Positions 15,728-24,401 of a stretch of 34,238 nt of DNA are shown here, in pieces. The position numbers were made by a program, and so were the translations under genes. The notes under the pieces are model-generated. The model did no database searches. It saw only the letters and a program-made list of their open reading frames with translations, and was not told where the DNA came from. The stretch covers positions 1 to 34,238 of the forward strand of contig CAYXDO010000120.1 in NCBI GenBank assembly GCA_964463485.1. The letters run 5' to 3'. Every line of letters begins with the position of its first letter. Position 1 is the stretch's first letter. Source of the stretch: CAYXDO01 sp964463485. Its GTDB lineage: Bacteria > Myxococcota > Kuafuiibacteriia > Kuafuiibacteriales > Kuafuiibacteriaceae.

Positions 15728-18700
15728 TCACGCCGCTCGAAGCCCGAATCCATGGATGATTTCGAGCAGCGCCTGCGTCTCGAAGGGCTTGTCGAGCCGA
15801 GGGTTGGGAACACGCTCCAAAAAAGCCTTCGCCGCCTCGGTGAACGCTCCGCCGGTCAGGAAGACCGTCCTCTTGGCGAGCTCCGGGTACTCGGCCTCGA
15901 GCCTCTCGAAGAGCTCCATCCCCGTCATCTGCGGCATCATGAGGTCGCAGACGATCGCATCGAAGCGCCTCCCGGACCCGAGGAGCTCGAGCGCGGCCGC
16001 ACCGCTCCCGCATACCTCAGCGTCACACGACCCAGAGACGACACGTGCGATGGCCTTGGCCAGCCTGGTCTCGTCGTCTACGATCAAGACCATCGCACGT
16101 CCACCCGCGGAGGGGGCCCGCCCTGCACGGAGGTCCTCGCGAGGCGTGACCGCGGGTTGAGCTGCGCACGGGAGTGAGATGAGGAATTTGGAGCCACGAC
16201 CGACCTCCGACTCGACCGTGACCTCTCCACCGAGGCTCGCCACGAGGGAGCGCACGATGCTGAGTCCGAGGCCCGTCCCCCGACCTACCGCCTTGGTCGT
16301 GAAGAACGGATCGAAGATACGGCTGAGGATCCCTGCCTCGATCCCAGACCCCGTGTCACCGATGCAAATCTCGACACGACCCTCGGTCGTGCGCGTCGAG
16401 ATCCGAATCTCGTTGGCGTCAGCACGACCCTCCGGAATCGATTGCGCGGCGTTCACGAGCAGGTTGACGAAGACCTGAGTCAGCCTCGCCTCGGTCGCCA
16501 GCACCGGAGCGACGTCAGAGTAGTCGTGAACGACGCGTGCGCGGTGCCGAATCTCGTTCCACGCCAGACTCTCCGCAGCAGCGAGCGACTGCTGAACGTC
16601 CACGAGCTCTCGGCGCTCCTCTCCCGCGTTGGCGAAGGTTCGAAGGTCCTTGACGACTTTCCGAATCCGCTCCAAACCCTCCCTAGCCTCGGTCAGCAGA
16701 GTCAGCACCTCTTGAAAACGTGCGCCGTCCGTCACCGTCGGAAGCGCTTCGATGACGTGGTCGACGTGGGCGAGCACATAACTCAGCGGGTTGTTGATCT
16801 CGTGGCCCACCCCCGCGGCGAGTGTACCCATCGCGGCGAGGCGATCGATCTGCATCATGCGACTCGCCATCCGCTTGCGCTCGGAGACGTCCCGCGCGAA
16901 CACCGCGAAAGCCGTCCGCCCAGCAAACACCACAGGCACCGCGAACACTTCGACCGAGAGGATCGCGCCGGTGCGCGTCACGAATCGCTCCTCCGCGGGC
17001 GGCGCTTCCGCGCCTGAGTCCATCATGGCTTTGATACGAGACGCGACCGTCGCTCGATCCTCTGCCGGCACGAACTCCATCGCCGGCCGACCCACGAGCT
17101 CGTCCAGAGTTTGAAAACCCAGCGCGGCCACTCCCGCCGGATTCACATATTCGAGCAGGCCCTCCCGATGAATGGCAACGACGTCCGGTGATCGCTCGAT
17201 CAGCGCGCGAAAGCTCTGCTCGGACCGCCGCAGGGCCTCCTCCGCAGCCCTGCGACGCGTCGCGTCCCGCAATACGCCGAGGAACGCGACCTCCTCCGCG
17301 CCGTGAACCAAACTCACCGTGAGCTCGGCGGGGAACTCGGTCCCATCGCTCCTCAGCGCTTCGATCTCGAGCGATCGCCCGAGCACGGTGGACGGCGCAG
17401 CCCTCGCCGAGAAACTCCCGACACCCTGCTCGTGCGCCGACCGGAATCGCTCCGGCATCAACATCGCGACGGGCCGGCCGACGACCTCCCCGCGTGTGTA
17501 TCCAAACGCGCGCTCGGCCGCGCCGTTGAAGTGAGTGATCACACCCACCCGGTTCATTCCGATGATCGAGTCGGTTGCGCTCTCGACCATCTCCTTGAAC
17601 TGCGACTGCAACAGGCGGAGTTGCTCGGCCTTACGCTCCTCCTCGGTCAGATCCTCGACCGCCACCAGCAAGTACTGTCCTCTCTCCTGTGGACGCGCCA
17701 CGGAAATCGAAATCCTCGCAGGCGCCGACTCCTGCTGGTCCGAGTAACTCATTCGGCCCGGGATCCCGTTCCGCGTCGCTCCGGTCTCGAGGACGGTCCG
17801 GAGCTCCTTCTCGGCGTCCGAAAATGTGAGTACCTCGGTCAACGGACGCCCCACGATCGCGGCGGCGTCGCATCTGCTCGCGAGACTAGCGTTCGTCGAC
17901 ACCACGCGAAGCTCGGGGTCCGCGAGCAGCATCCCGATGGGTATGCTCTGGTAGAGAGTCTCAGCATAGCGACGCCTCGCCTCGAGCGCTTCGAGCAACC
18001 GCTGAATCTCCGCGCTCATTTCGCTGAGATCCTCCCCGAGGTCGGCGAGCTCGTCGTTGGAGCTCAGTCGAACCAGCGGTCTCGTCTGAGAGAGACGCTG
18101 GAGACTCTTGGTCGTTCGACGCAAGGCCTGAATCGGCCGTACGACCACCCTGCGCGCGACCACGACGCCGACCAGGAAGCAACACGCCGTCAGCACGAGC
18201 TCGATGGCGAGCGAGTACAGCGCCTGGCTCCGGAGCCGCCGCGTGCGCTCCACGTAGTCCGTTACGACGCCGTCCGACCGCTGCTTGAGCTCCGGGAGGC
18301 CCTGCTCGACCCGGCGCATGGCGGCCGCAAACTCGGGATCGACTCGATCGGAAGTCGCGACGACGAGAAGGTCCCGCTCGTGCGCTCGCCAGCTCGCAAA
18401 AGTTAGCTCGATCGCCGGCAAGACCTCTGCAGGCGGCGGTCCCAGCTCGAAGTCGTCCAGGGTACCGCCAGTCGAAATCACACTCAGAGCTTCCGCGAAC
18501 TTCGATATCCGAGCGCGCAGGCCCTCCCGATCTTCGTCCTGCCCCGCGGCCACCATGCGCGCCCACGCGAGCAACTCGACCGAGAGCATGCGTTGCCGAC
18601 CCGCCGCGTTGATGAAGGCGGCATCGGAACGAGTCGCGTCGAGCAGACGCGACATCGACCACGCTTCGACGAGAGCCGCGGCAAGGGGCAGAAAGAGCAG

Positions 18701-18751
18701 GAACGCGATCTTCGACGACAGCGAAAGCCTAGGCATCGTTCGGAGCGCCAT
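15728..18751 (-). CDS. Membrane hybrid sensor histidine kinase (PilJ-like sensor, HAMP, 3 PAS, HisKA, HATPase, receiver)
   Basis: 1007 aa from ATG 18751, preceded by GAGG at about 8 bases. TM1 is at about 14-30. Then comes INAAGRQRMLS (47-57), the signature of the PilJ/NarX-type periplasmic four-helix sensor. TM2 is at about 178-199 and HAMP at about 200-255. PAS 1 is at about 262-370, PAS 2 at 385-500 (SATDSIIGMNRVGVITHFNG) and PAS 3 at 512-625 (SPDVVAIHREGLLEYVNPAG). HisKA has GVGHEINNPLSYV (His 650), HATPase has NLLVNAAQSIP, GDTGSGI and GTGLGLSIV, and a C-terminal receiver has VDDE, phospho-acceptor Asp 936 (CDLMMP) and Lys 988. All catalytic residues seem present. No output domain or dedicated response regulator is adjacent. 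It lies downstream of the FIST/kinase pair on the same strand, but about 200 bases separate them. Confidence 0.93.
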   Translation of the reverse strand: MALRTMPRLSLSSKIAFLLFLPLAAALVEAWSMSRLLDATRSDAAFINAAGRQRMLSVELLAWARMVAAGQDEDREGLRARISKFAEALSVISTGGTLDDFELGPPPAEVLPAIELTFASWRAHERDLLVVATSDRVDPEFAAAMRRVEQGLPELKQRSDGVVTDYVERTRRLRSQALYSLAIELVLTACCFLVGVVVARRVVVRPIQALRRTTKSLQRLSQTRPLVRLSSNDELADLGEDLSEMSAEIQRLLEALEARRRYAETLYQSIPIGMLLADPELRVVSTNASLASRCDAAAIVGRPLTEVLTFSDAEKELRTVLETGATRNGIPGRMSYSDQQESAPARISISVARPQERGQYLLVAVEDLTEEERKAEQLRLLQSQFKEMVESATDSIIGMNRVGVITHFNGAAERAFGYTRGEVVGRPVAMLMPERFRSAHEQGVGSFSARAAPSTVLGRSLEIEALRSDGTEFPAELTVSLVHGAEEVAFLGVLRDATRRRAAEEALRRSEQSFRALIERSPDVVAIHREGLLEYVNPAGVAALGFQTLDELVGRPAMEFVPAEDRATVASRIKAMMDSGAEAPPAEERFVTRTGAILSVEVFAVPVVFAGRTAFAVFARDVSERKRMASRMMQIDRLAAMGTLAAGVGHEINNPLSYVLAHVDHVIEALPTVTDGARFQEVLTLLTEAREGLERIRKVVKDLRTFANAGEERRELVDVQQSLAAAESLAWNEIRHRARVVHDYSDVAPVLATEARLTQVFVNLLVNAAQSIPEGRADANEIRISTRTTEGRVEICIGDTGSGIEAGILSRIFDPFFTTKAVGRGTGLGLSIVRSLVASLGGEVTVESEVGRGSKFLISLPCAAQPAVTPREDLRAGRAPSAGGRAMVLIVDDETRLAKAIARVVSGSCDAEVCGSGAAALELLGSGRRFDAIVCDLMMPQMTGMELFERLEAEYPELAKRTVFLTGGAFTEAAKAFLERVPNPRLDKPFETQALLEIIHGFGLRAA

Positions 18752-18954
18752 GAACCCATCCTCGCATGGCCAAGCACCTCCGGGCGAACCAGGCCAACTC
18801 GAGGGGGAGCAACCCCGGAGCAACCCCACTCATGAAGCGCTCGCCCGTCCGCTCGAGGGGCTCGAACGTGTTAGCGACGACCGCCGGACCTCTTCGATGA
18901 AGAGCACTGCGGGTCGTCGGAAGGTCGAAGCGTCATCGGTCTTCGGACTCATGA

Positions 18955-20229
18955 CTAGGTTCCGGACGGGTCGAGCGGGAGTGACACGGTCATGAGTGTA
19001 CCCTCCCCCGGTCGGGATCGCGCCTCGATCTTCCCGCGATGCCGCTCGACAATCTGAAGGGACAAACTGAGTCCCAGCCCAGTGCCCTTCCCAACCTCCT
19101 TCGTCGTGAAGAAGGGTTCGAACATTCGATCCATGACACCCTCACTGATCCCGGGACCCGTGTCGTGAACCGAGATGACGACGAGCTCCGCGAACGCTCG
19201 GACGCCTACGGTCACCGTCCCCTCGCGCTCGACCGCGTCCAGGGCGTTGTTTCCCAGATTCACCAGCACCTGCTCGAGCTCGCTCCTGTTTCCCCAGATC
19301 GTCGGCACTTCAGAGAGATCCACCCGGATCCGCGTGCTTTGACCCGACGCCCGGAGCTCGAGCAACGACACCGAGCCCCTCACCAGCTCGCCGACGTCGA
19401 TGCGCTCGAATGCCTCTGGAGAAGTCCGGGCGAAATCGAGGAGCTGACGGACGAGCCCCTTGCACCGGTGCGACTCGCGCGCGATAGCCGTAAGGGGACG
19501 CTGGAGCTCGTCCCCTTCGGACACGCGCCGGCCCATGCCCTGCGCATAACCCAAGATCACGGTGAGTGGGTTGTTGAGCTCGTGGGCGATGCCAGCCGCA
19601 AGCTGCCCAACGGCCACCAGCTTGGCGGCTCGGAGCAACTGAGCCTGAGTCTCCTTGAGCGACTGCAAACTCAGCTCGAGCTCGACGTTCGCGGCCTCGA
19701 GCTCGAGCGTCCGTTCGGCCACTCTGCGCTCGAGCTCTGCGCTCGAGCTCTTGAGCCTACGCTCGCTCTCGAGGGCGCGCTCGAGAAGCTCGCGGTGCTG
19801 AAGCGCAAAGGAACAATACCTCCAAACTTGCGCGGTCATCGCGCGATACCGCGAACCAGGCTCATGCTCGAAACACAGAATCAGCCAATGCCCATCGTCC
19901 GCGAACACCCACCGCTCTCGGGTCGCTCCTGTCGCTTCGATCGGAGGCACCGGGCAAAAAGGGTCGAAGTCGGAAGGAAGGGGCGTCAACCGAGCTCGCC
20001 GAGCTAGACCCGCTGCCCCCACCAACACCGGGCTCGTCGAGCCGCGCTCGACGCAAACTGCGACGCTCGCCCCGAGCCGCGCGGCCAGAGTCTGCAGGAA
20101 GTCATCCAAGGACCGCTTCGCGTCGAAGAGCTCGAGCGCAGAGGCGGTCAACTCCTGCAACACACCCACGAGCGCGAGCCGGTCGTCCAGCGCCACCCGC
20201 TCGCACGAGCTGAGTACAGAGTCCCCCAT
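18955..20229 (-). CDS. Soluble sensor histidine kinase (GAF-like, coiled coil, HisKA, HATPase)
   Basis: 424 aa. ATG 20229 is separated from the FIST stop codon (20233-20231) by one base, so the two are translationally coupled. Residues about 20-150 form a GAF-like sensor (LDDFLQTLAARLGASVAVCV, WVFADDGHWLILCFEHEPGS) without membrane segments. A coiled coil follows at about 150-205 (LERRVAERTLELEAANVELE). HisKA has AAGIAHELNNPLTVILGYAQ (His 216) and HATPase has VLVNLGNNALDAVE, HDTGPGIS, FEPFFTTK and GTGLGLSLS. It has no receiver, so its phosphate must go to a separate protein; the receiver of the hybrid kinase downstream is one candidate. The tight linkage to FIST suggests that FIST senses and this kinase signals. 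Confidence 0.92.
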   Translation of the reverse strand: MGDSVLSSCERVALDDRLALVGVLQELTASALELFDAKRSLDDFLQTLAARLGASVAVCVERGSTSPVLVGAAGLARRARLTPLPSDFDPFCPVPPIEATGATRERWVFADDGHWLILCFEHEPGSRYRAMTAQVWRYCSFALQHRELLERALESERRLKSSSAELERRVAERTLELEAANVELELSLQSLKETQAQLLRAAKLVAVGQLAAGIAHELNNPLTVILGYAQGMGRRVSEGDELQRPLTAIARESHRCKGLVRQLLDFARTSPEAFERIDVGELVRGSVSLLELRASGQSTRIRVDLSEVPTIWGNRSELEQVLVNLGNNALDAVEREGTVTVGVRAFAELVVISVHDTGPGISEGVMDRMFEPFFTTKEVGKGTGLGLSLSLQIVERHRGKIEARSRPGEGTLMTVSLPLDPSGT

Positions 20230-20230
20230 G

Positions 20231-21400
20231 TCACTTGGGCAATGCCAACAAGACCGAAGTCTTGTTGTGGAACTGAGGCACACCCGAGCCAAACGCCCCC
20301 ACCTCGCCAAACGTCAAGCAACCCATGATCGGAGCGCCCGGCCCGAGCCCCGCCCGAAACGCCGCGAGCTCCTCGCCTACGTGCTCCCCCATCAAGATCG
20401 ATCGCGACACACAGTCGAACACGATCGCCCCAGAGACCTCACCCACCGAGGACGTCGCGTCCACCGCCGCTCCGCGAGCCGCCTCGAGCAGCGCGGACCG
20501 ATCACCCTCCATGATTCGAACGAGCGCTCCGCTCGGGACCTCTCCGACACATCGCAGCGCTCCGTCCGGACCCACACTCAACGGATCCCGAATCACATGT
20601 TCGCCCCCGGCCTGAGGAATGCCCAACGGATGGGTCATCGCAAAGGAAGCAAAGCTGGTCAAACTCACCTCCGCGCCTCGATCCGCCACCGTTCGACGGT
20701 AGACCTCGAACGCGGGCTCATACTCGAGCTCCACCGCTTCGCTGCCGCGCGCTCGAGTCACCATCGTCGGAGGGCCGTAGGGCCTCCACCCATGCCGAAT
20801 TCCGACTCCGATCGGAGCATCGACGTCGAGCGCGATCGCGACGACCCGGTCCGACCACGCACGACCTCCGGCGAATTGAGCGGTGCGAACGAATCGGAGG
20901 TTGTCTCCGCTACCGCCGCCAGCCCACGCCACGCCCGAGCCCGCTTCGTCCACCGCGCCCCGCACGACCTCGCTGGTGCTGCCTGTGAGTGCGTCGGAAA
21001 GAAGGATGATAGCTCGGGGCCGCCCGGCCTCACCCAACCCATCCAACGCCGCCTCGACCGCGCTGCGGCCCGCCCGCCGCGGCGCCTCGCTGACGGGTCC
21101 GCCCAGGCCGACCGAAGCCCGAGTTCCTTCGAAGAGACCCACCACGACACCCTGTCGCGACAGGGTCTGGCCGTCGAAGACCCCCGCCGTGCAGCAGCCG
21201 GCCCAGGGCACCCCTTCAAGCTCGGCAGAAATGGCCGTCGCCAACTCGTCAGCTCCGTACTGGTCGGTAGAAAATACGAGCCCGAAAGTCACCGCTCCTG
21301 AAGCTCGCCGCGCCCCCGCGACGGCTTCACGCGCGGCCTCACGCACGCGCGAGGCTTCGCTCTTCCCCACACCGAGACGTGTGCGCTGAACCTGCACCAC
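20231..21400 (-). CDS. FIST-domain (FIST_N/FIST_C) sensor protein
   Basis: 389 aa from GTG 21400 (GTG 21397 is equally possible; there is no ATG and the ribosome site is weak). FIST_N spans about 20-185: GAVTFGLVFSTDQYGADELA, VPWAGCCTAGVFDGQTLSRQ, RAIILLSDALTGS. FIST_C spans about 200-385: GGGSGDNLRFVRTAQFAGG, MTHPLGIPQAGGEHVIRDPL, and the closing hallmark GCLTFGEVGAFGSGVPQFHN. FIST proteins are predicted small-ligand, possibly amino-acid, sensors associated with histidine kinases and chemoreceptors. The one-base gap to the kinase gene makes a two-gene sensory unit. The protein is cytoplasmic, with no signal or membrane segment. Confidence 0.9.
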   Translation of the reverse strand: MVQVQRTRLGVGKSEASRVREAAREAVAGARRASGAVTFGLVFSTDQYGADELATAISAELEGVPWAGCCTAGVFDGQTLSRQGVVVGLFEGTRASVGLGGPVSEAPRRAGRSAVEAALDGLGEAGRPRAIILLSDALTGSTSEVVRGAVDEAGSGVAWAGGGSGDNLRFVRTAQFAGGRAWSDRVVAIALDVDAPIGVGIRHGWRPYGPPTMVTRARGSEAVELEYEPAFEVYRRTVADRGAEVSLTSFASFAMTHPLGIPQAGGEHVIRDPLSVGPDGALRCVGEVPSGALVRIMEGDRSALLEAARGAAVDATSSVGEVSGAIVFDCVSRSILMGEHVGEELAAFRAGLGPGAPIMGCLTFGEVGAFGSGVPQFHNKTSVLLALPK

Positions 21401-21489
21401 GCCAACATCGACGAGTCCCAGAAGAACTTGAGCGAAATCTGAGGCCGGAATCAGGGCACGAGCTCCACATCCCACGTCCGCTCCCGGCT

Positions 21490-21785
21490 TCAGTTTCTCA
21501 GCCTGAGTCTGGGGGTCCGAGATCCCACCGTCGCGGTGCCCGATCCCGCGAGCCATCCCGACGACTTGAAGGTCTCGATAACTTCGTATTCGGCGACGAT
21601 TCCGCCTGCCTTGACGCACCGAATGATCCCGACGAAATCGGCTTCACGGACGAGAGTCTCCCACGGAACGGGGATGATCCTCGTCGCCCTGAAGTGCGCG
21701 CTACCACGAGAAGCGCGAGAACGAGGAGAGCCCGCCAAGCCGGCCCACGCGCAACTGCGACCACTGCCGGAAACGATACTCGCAC
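21490..21785 (-). pseudogene. Decayed gene for a small exported protein
   Basis: Two minus-strand frames carry complementary pieces. From 21785, MRVSFPAVVAVARG, AWRALLVLALLVVAR reads like a signal peptide. In the neighbouring frame, IIPVPWETLVREADFVGIIR, CVKAGGIVAEYEVIETFKSS reads like the start of a small extracytoplasmic domain, ending at 21490. One frameshift around 21680-21700 would join them. The short, stop-limited C-terminus suggests further loss. I do not recognise a named family. It lies between the FIST gene and the rloA promoter region. Confidence 0.45.
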
Positions 21786-21977
21786 TACCTGCGGATGTCG
21801 CCCCAGCGATGTTCCGGATGCTCCGGAGTCTGATCGTCCTCATCCACTTGCATCCACGCCCAGATCACCGAGGAGCGCCCCTCCCTCCCACGCTACTCAT
21901 TCGAACCCTCGGCGCAGCACGTTTCCCTCAATACGGGAGTCGCTGACCCTGCGGCACGGCTTGAATTGGGAAGTTGG

Positions 21978-22064
21978 ATGCCGCGGAAACTGTATGTTCG
22001 ACCGCTTCAGGATGCGGTTTACGCGTTGAACTTGCGCAAATGCCATCGAAAGCATACGGTGTGA
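21978..22064 (+). CDS. Possible 28-aa leader peptide upstream of rloA
   Basis: ATG 21978 with GGGAAG a few bases upstream opens a 28-codon frame (MPRKLYVRPLQDAVYALNLR, then KCHRKHTV) ending in TGA at 22062-22064. The stop lies 2 bases before the rloA ribosome site. It is basic and Cys/His-containing. It could be a translated leader that couples to rloA, the tail of a lost gene, or chance. Confidence 0.25.
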   Translation: MPRKLYVRPLQDAVYALNLRKCHRKHTV

Positions 22065-22078
22065 GTTGGAGAGGCACT

Positions 22079-23410
22079 TTGCTGATCGAGCTGCGCTTCG
22101 AGAATCACCGCTCCGCCCGCGATGAACAGGTGCTAACGCTGGAAGCCGGGCGCGTTGGCACCGTAAACGATGGTCGAGTAAGAGAAGCCGACAACCTGCG
22201 ATTGCTTCCCGTCGCTGCCATCTACGGTGCGAACGCGAGCGGAAAAAGCAACGTTCTCTCGGCCATCGGTTTCATGCGCGATGCCGTCCTCGACTCCCAT
22301 TCGTCATGGCCGCCGTTGGGCGGCGTACCGCGGGAGGCGTTCGCTTGGGCGGGGAAGGCAAATGAGCCATCCACGTTTGAAGTGACCGTCCTGATCGGAG
22401 GGATTCGCTATCAGTACGGGTTCTCGGTCGACCAAGAGCGGGTGTTGGAAGAGTGGCTCTTCGCTTGGCCAAGGGGCCGCAAGCAGACATGGTTTGAGAG
22501 AGCACGCGCCGAGTTTGCCTTCGGCGAGCACCTTCGTGGCGAGAACCGAGTCCTCGAGAAGGTTACGCGCCCCAACGCGCTCTTCCTGTCGACTGCAGCT
22601 CGACATCAGCACGAGCAGCTGACCCCAGTCTTCGACTGGTTCAACAAGCTCCTGACCGTGCGTGTCGTTGGCTACAAAGAGCGCTACTCGGACGCGATGC
22701 CTGCCTCGGTTGCCGCCGCGGTCTTTGCCGCCGCGGCAGCTGCCGCCGCAGCTCGAGGGCCCAGCGGGATGATCCGCGTTTCCGACTTGGTTCCGACGCG
22801 ACAATCTACCGAATTCTCGGAAGCGCTGCCTCGCATCGATCCACCCGAATCTACGAACCTGCGCGATCTGCTGCGCGCCGCCGACGTCGGTATCGCGGAT
22901 TTTCGCGTGAGCAATCCTCGAGGCAACAAGTCCGGCGCAGACCAGCGTCGCATCGAGCTGCGACATGACGTTGGGGAGGACGACGCATGGCTGCCTCTGG
23001 AACAGGAGTCTGCGGGGACGCGCGCCCTTTTTCGACTCGGACCGGCAGTCATCCGAGCACTTGCTTCGGGTACGCCACTGGTCGTCGACGAGCTCGAGTC
23101 CAGCCTTCATCCCCTGATCGCTCTCGAGGTCGTTAGGCTCTTCAACGACCCGGACGCCAACCCTCATGATGCTCAGCTTCTATTTACCACTCACGACACG
23201 AACCTCTTGGGAACGATCCTGGGTGCCCAGCCGCTTCGACGGGACCAAATCTGGCTCACTGAAAAGGATCCAAAGGGGGGCACGAATCTCTACCCACTGA
23301 CGGACTTCAAGCCCCGCAAGCTAGAAAACCTGGAACGCGGATATCTGCAGGGACGCTACGGCGCCATCCCGATTCTCGGAGCGCTCGCGCGCTTGGCAGG
23401 GGAGGAGTAA
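22079..23410 (+). CDS. rloA: RloA-like AAA15-family ATPase of an AbiL/RloAB defence pair
   Basis: 443 aa from TTG 22079, chosen because GGAGAGG ends 5 bases upstream and the product then starts MLIELRFENHRSARDEQVLT, the usual AAA15 N-terminus; upstream TTG 21974 and ATG 22040 are less likely. Walker A is IYGANASGKSNVL (50-57), the signature-like segment EQESAGTRAL (308-317), Walker B LVVDELESSLHP (334-345), and the switch FTTHDTNLL (369-377). It is an SMC/ABC-like ATPase related to OLD nucleases but with no TOPRIM of its own. A poly-Ala insert (VAAAVFAAAAAAAAARG) sits at about 211-226. The rloB gene follows 3 bases after its stop. In AbiL-type systems the ATPase is thought to sense phage and license the RloB effector, causing abortive infection. 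Confidence 0.88.
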   Translation: MLIELRFENHRSARDEQVLTLEAGRVGTVNDGRVREADNLRLLPVAAIYGANASGKSNVLSAIGFMRDAVLDSHSSWPPLGGVPREAFAWAGKANEPSTFEVTVLIGGIRYQYGFSVDQERVLEEWLFAWPRGRKQTWFERARAEFAFGEHLRGENRVLEKVTRPNALFLSTAARHQHEQLTPVFDWFNKLLTVRVVGYKERYSDAMPASVAAAVFAAAAAAAAARGPSGMIRVSDLVPTRQSTEFSEALPRIDPPESTNLRDLLRAADVGIADFRVSNPRGNKSGADQRRIELRHDVGEDDAWLPLEQESAGTRALFRLGPAVIRALASGTPLVVDELESSLHPLIALEVVRLFNDPDANPHDAQLLFTTHDTNLLGTILGAQPLRRDQIWLTEKDPKGGTNLYPLTDFKPRKLENLERGYLQGRYGAIPILGALARLAGEE

Positions 23411-23413
23411 TCG

Positions 23414-24094
23414 TTGCCAGGCCGGAGACGTTTCCGCAAACCATCGCGCCGCTCGCCGTGGCGCGAGCCGAAGCCACGGATTCTGTGTGTCTGCGAGGGC
23501 GAGGCGACGGAGCCCGAGTGTCTCAAGTCCTTCAAAGACTGGTGCAGGAACCCTCGAGTCGAGGTCGAGGTTGACAACAACCACGGCGTTCCGCTGACGC
23601 TCGTCAAGCGCGCCAAGGTGCGAAAGGAGCAGGCTGAGTCGGAAGCCGAGCGCGTTGGGGACGAAAACCTTCGCTTTGACCAGGTTTGGTGCGTCTTTGA
23701 CATCGATGAGCATCCTCACGTGCCTGAGGCGAAAGACATGGCCCGCGCGAACGGCATCGACCTCGCGATATCGAACGCCGCGTTCGAACTCTGGTTGATT
23801 CTACACTTCCGAGACAGCCCAGGAGCCCAACATAGAAGACATCTCGTAAGTATTCTGAAGAAGTTCATTCGAGACTACGACAAGAGGCTCGACTTCTCCA
23901 AGGTACGAGACGGATACCTCGACGCAGTCAAGCGCGCCAGACGCTTGGACGAAGATGCCATCGCAATGGGCGAGCCGGGCCGGGATCCAACCACTGGAGT
24001 ATGGCGCCTGACTGAATCGATCCGCGGCCAGGGTGATGAGGAATACTTAGGTGGGCTCAAAAAAGAACAAGGTTCCGCCGTGGCTCGAGAATGA
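23414..24094 (+). CDS. rloB: RloB-family protein (AbiLii-like effector)
   Basis: 226 aa from TTG 23414; GGAGGAG at 23401-23407, overlapping the rloA stop, gives a 6-base spacing. The family signatures are RILCVCEGEATEPECLKSF near residue 22 (EGE-x-TE), VWCVFDIDEHPHV near 92 (acidic pocket) and AISNAAFELWLILHFRDS near 117, which is the RloB hallmark. The C-terminal half is helical and charged. RloB/AbiLii proteins are the partner of RloA/AbiLi ATPases and are probably TOPRIM-like nucleases; the catalytic residues are inferred as E/D in the first two motifs. With rloA it forms a complete two-gene defence operon with tight spacing. Confidence 0.88.
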   Translation: MPGRRRFRKPSRRSPWREPKPRILCVCEGEATEPECLKSFKDWCRNPRVEVEVDNNHGVPLTLVKRAKVRKEQAESEAERVGDENLRFDQVWCVFDIDEHPHVPEAKDMARANGIDLAISNAAFELWLILHFRDSPGAQHRRHLVSILKKFIRDYDKRLDFSKVRDGYLDAVKRARRLDEDAIAMGEPGRDPTTGVWRLTESIRGQGDEEYLGGLKKEQGSAVARE

Positions 24095-24133
24095 GTACCC
24101 GCAATCTGGGTCAAGGCGAGGAGCGCTCCGTTT

Positions 24134-24186
24134 TCGTGCTCGTGCTCCTGCTCGTTCCTGCTCGTTCCTGCTCGTGCTCGCTCGGG
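24134..24186. repeat. CGTGCTCCTGCT-type low-complexity repeat after rloB
   Basis: Short units CGTGCT and CTGCTCGTTC are repeated across this stretch, starting 40 bases after the rloB stop. It is non-coding. No terminator hairpin with a T-run is visible. Confidence 0.5.
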
Positions 24187-24251
24187 ACGATAGGAACGCA
24201 CGGCGACTCACTCCGCGTTTCTCGCCGGCCAGCGAGTCTCGTCAGTTTGAT

Positions 24252-24370
24252 CTTTGACTCCGAGCAAATTCCAGGCTGATTTCGTGCGTCCGCTCACCGT
24301 CTCGGATCACTTTGTTCCTTGATTTCGGACAAATTCAAACCGATTTCGTGTGCTCGCTCACCGTGTCGAA
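24252..24370. promoter_or_regulatory. Imperfect tandem duplication (about 65-bp period) upstream of the redox operon
   Basis: Copy 1 (24252-24306) and copy 2 (24317-24370) share TTGA[CT]T, CAAATTC, GATTTCGTG and CGCTCACCGT in the same order. Each starts with a -35-like TTGACT/TTGATT, with TGATTT/GATTTC about 17 bases on as a poor -10. Copy 2 ends about 30 bases before the first gene of the operon (ATG 24402). Tandem promoters or repeated operators are the natural reading; this is inference from position and repetition. Confidence 0.5.
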
Positions 24371-24401
24371 AAATCTACCCAAATCGTGCCACCATGGGGA
24401 C

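Noticed and set aside
20228..21301. Long plus-strand open frame opposite the FIST gene
   Set aside because: Arg/Ser/His-rich product without motifs, fully antisense to a well-supported FIST gene.
24134..24186. Repeated CTGCTCGTTC units after rloB as a possible transcription terminator
   Set aside because: No inverted symmetry followed by a T-run; simple low-complexity repeat.
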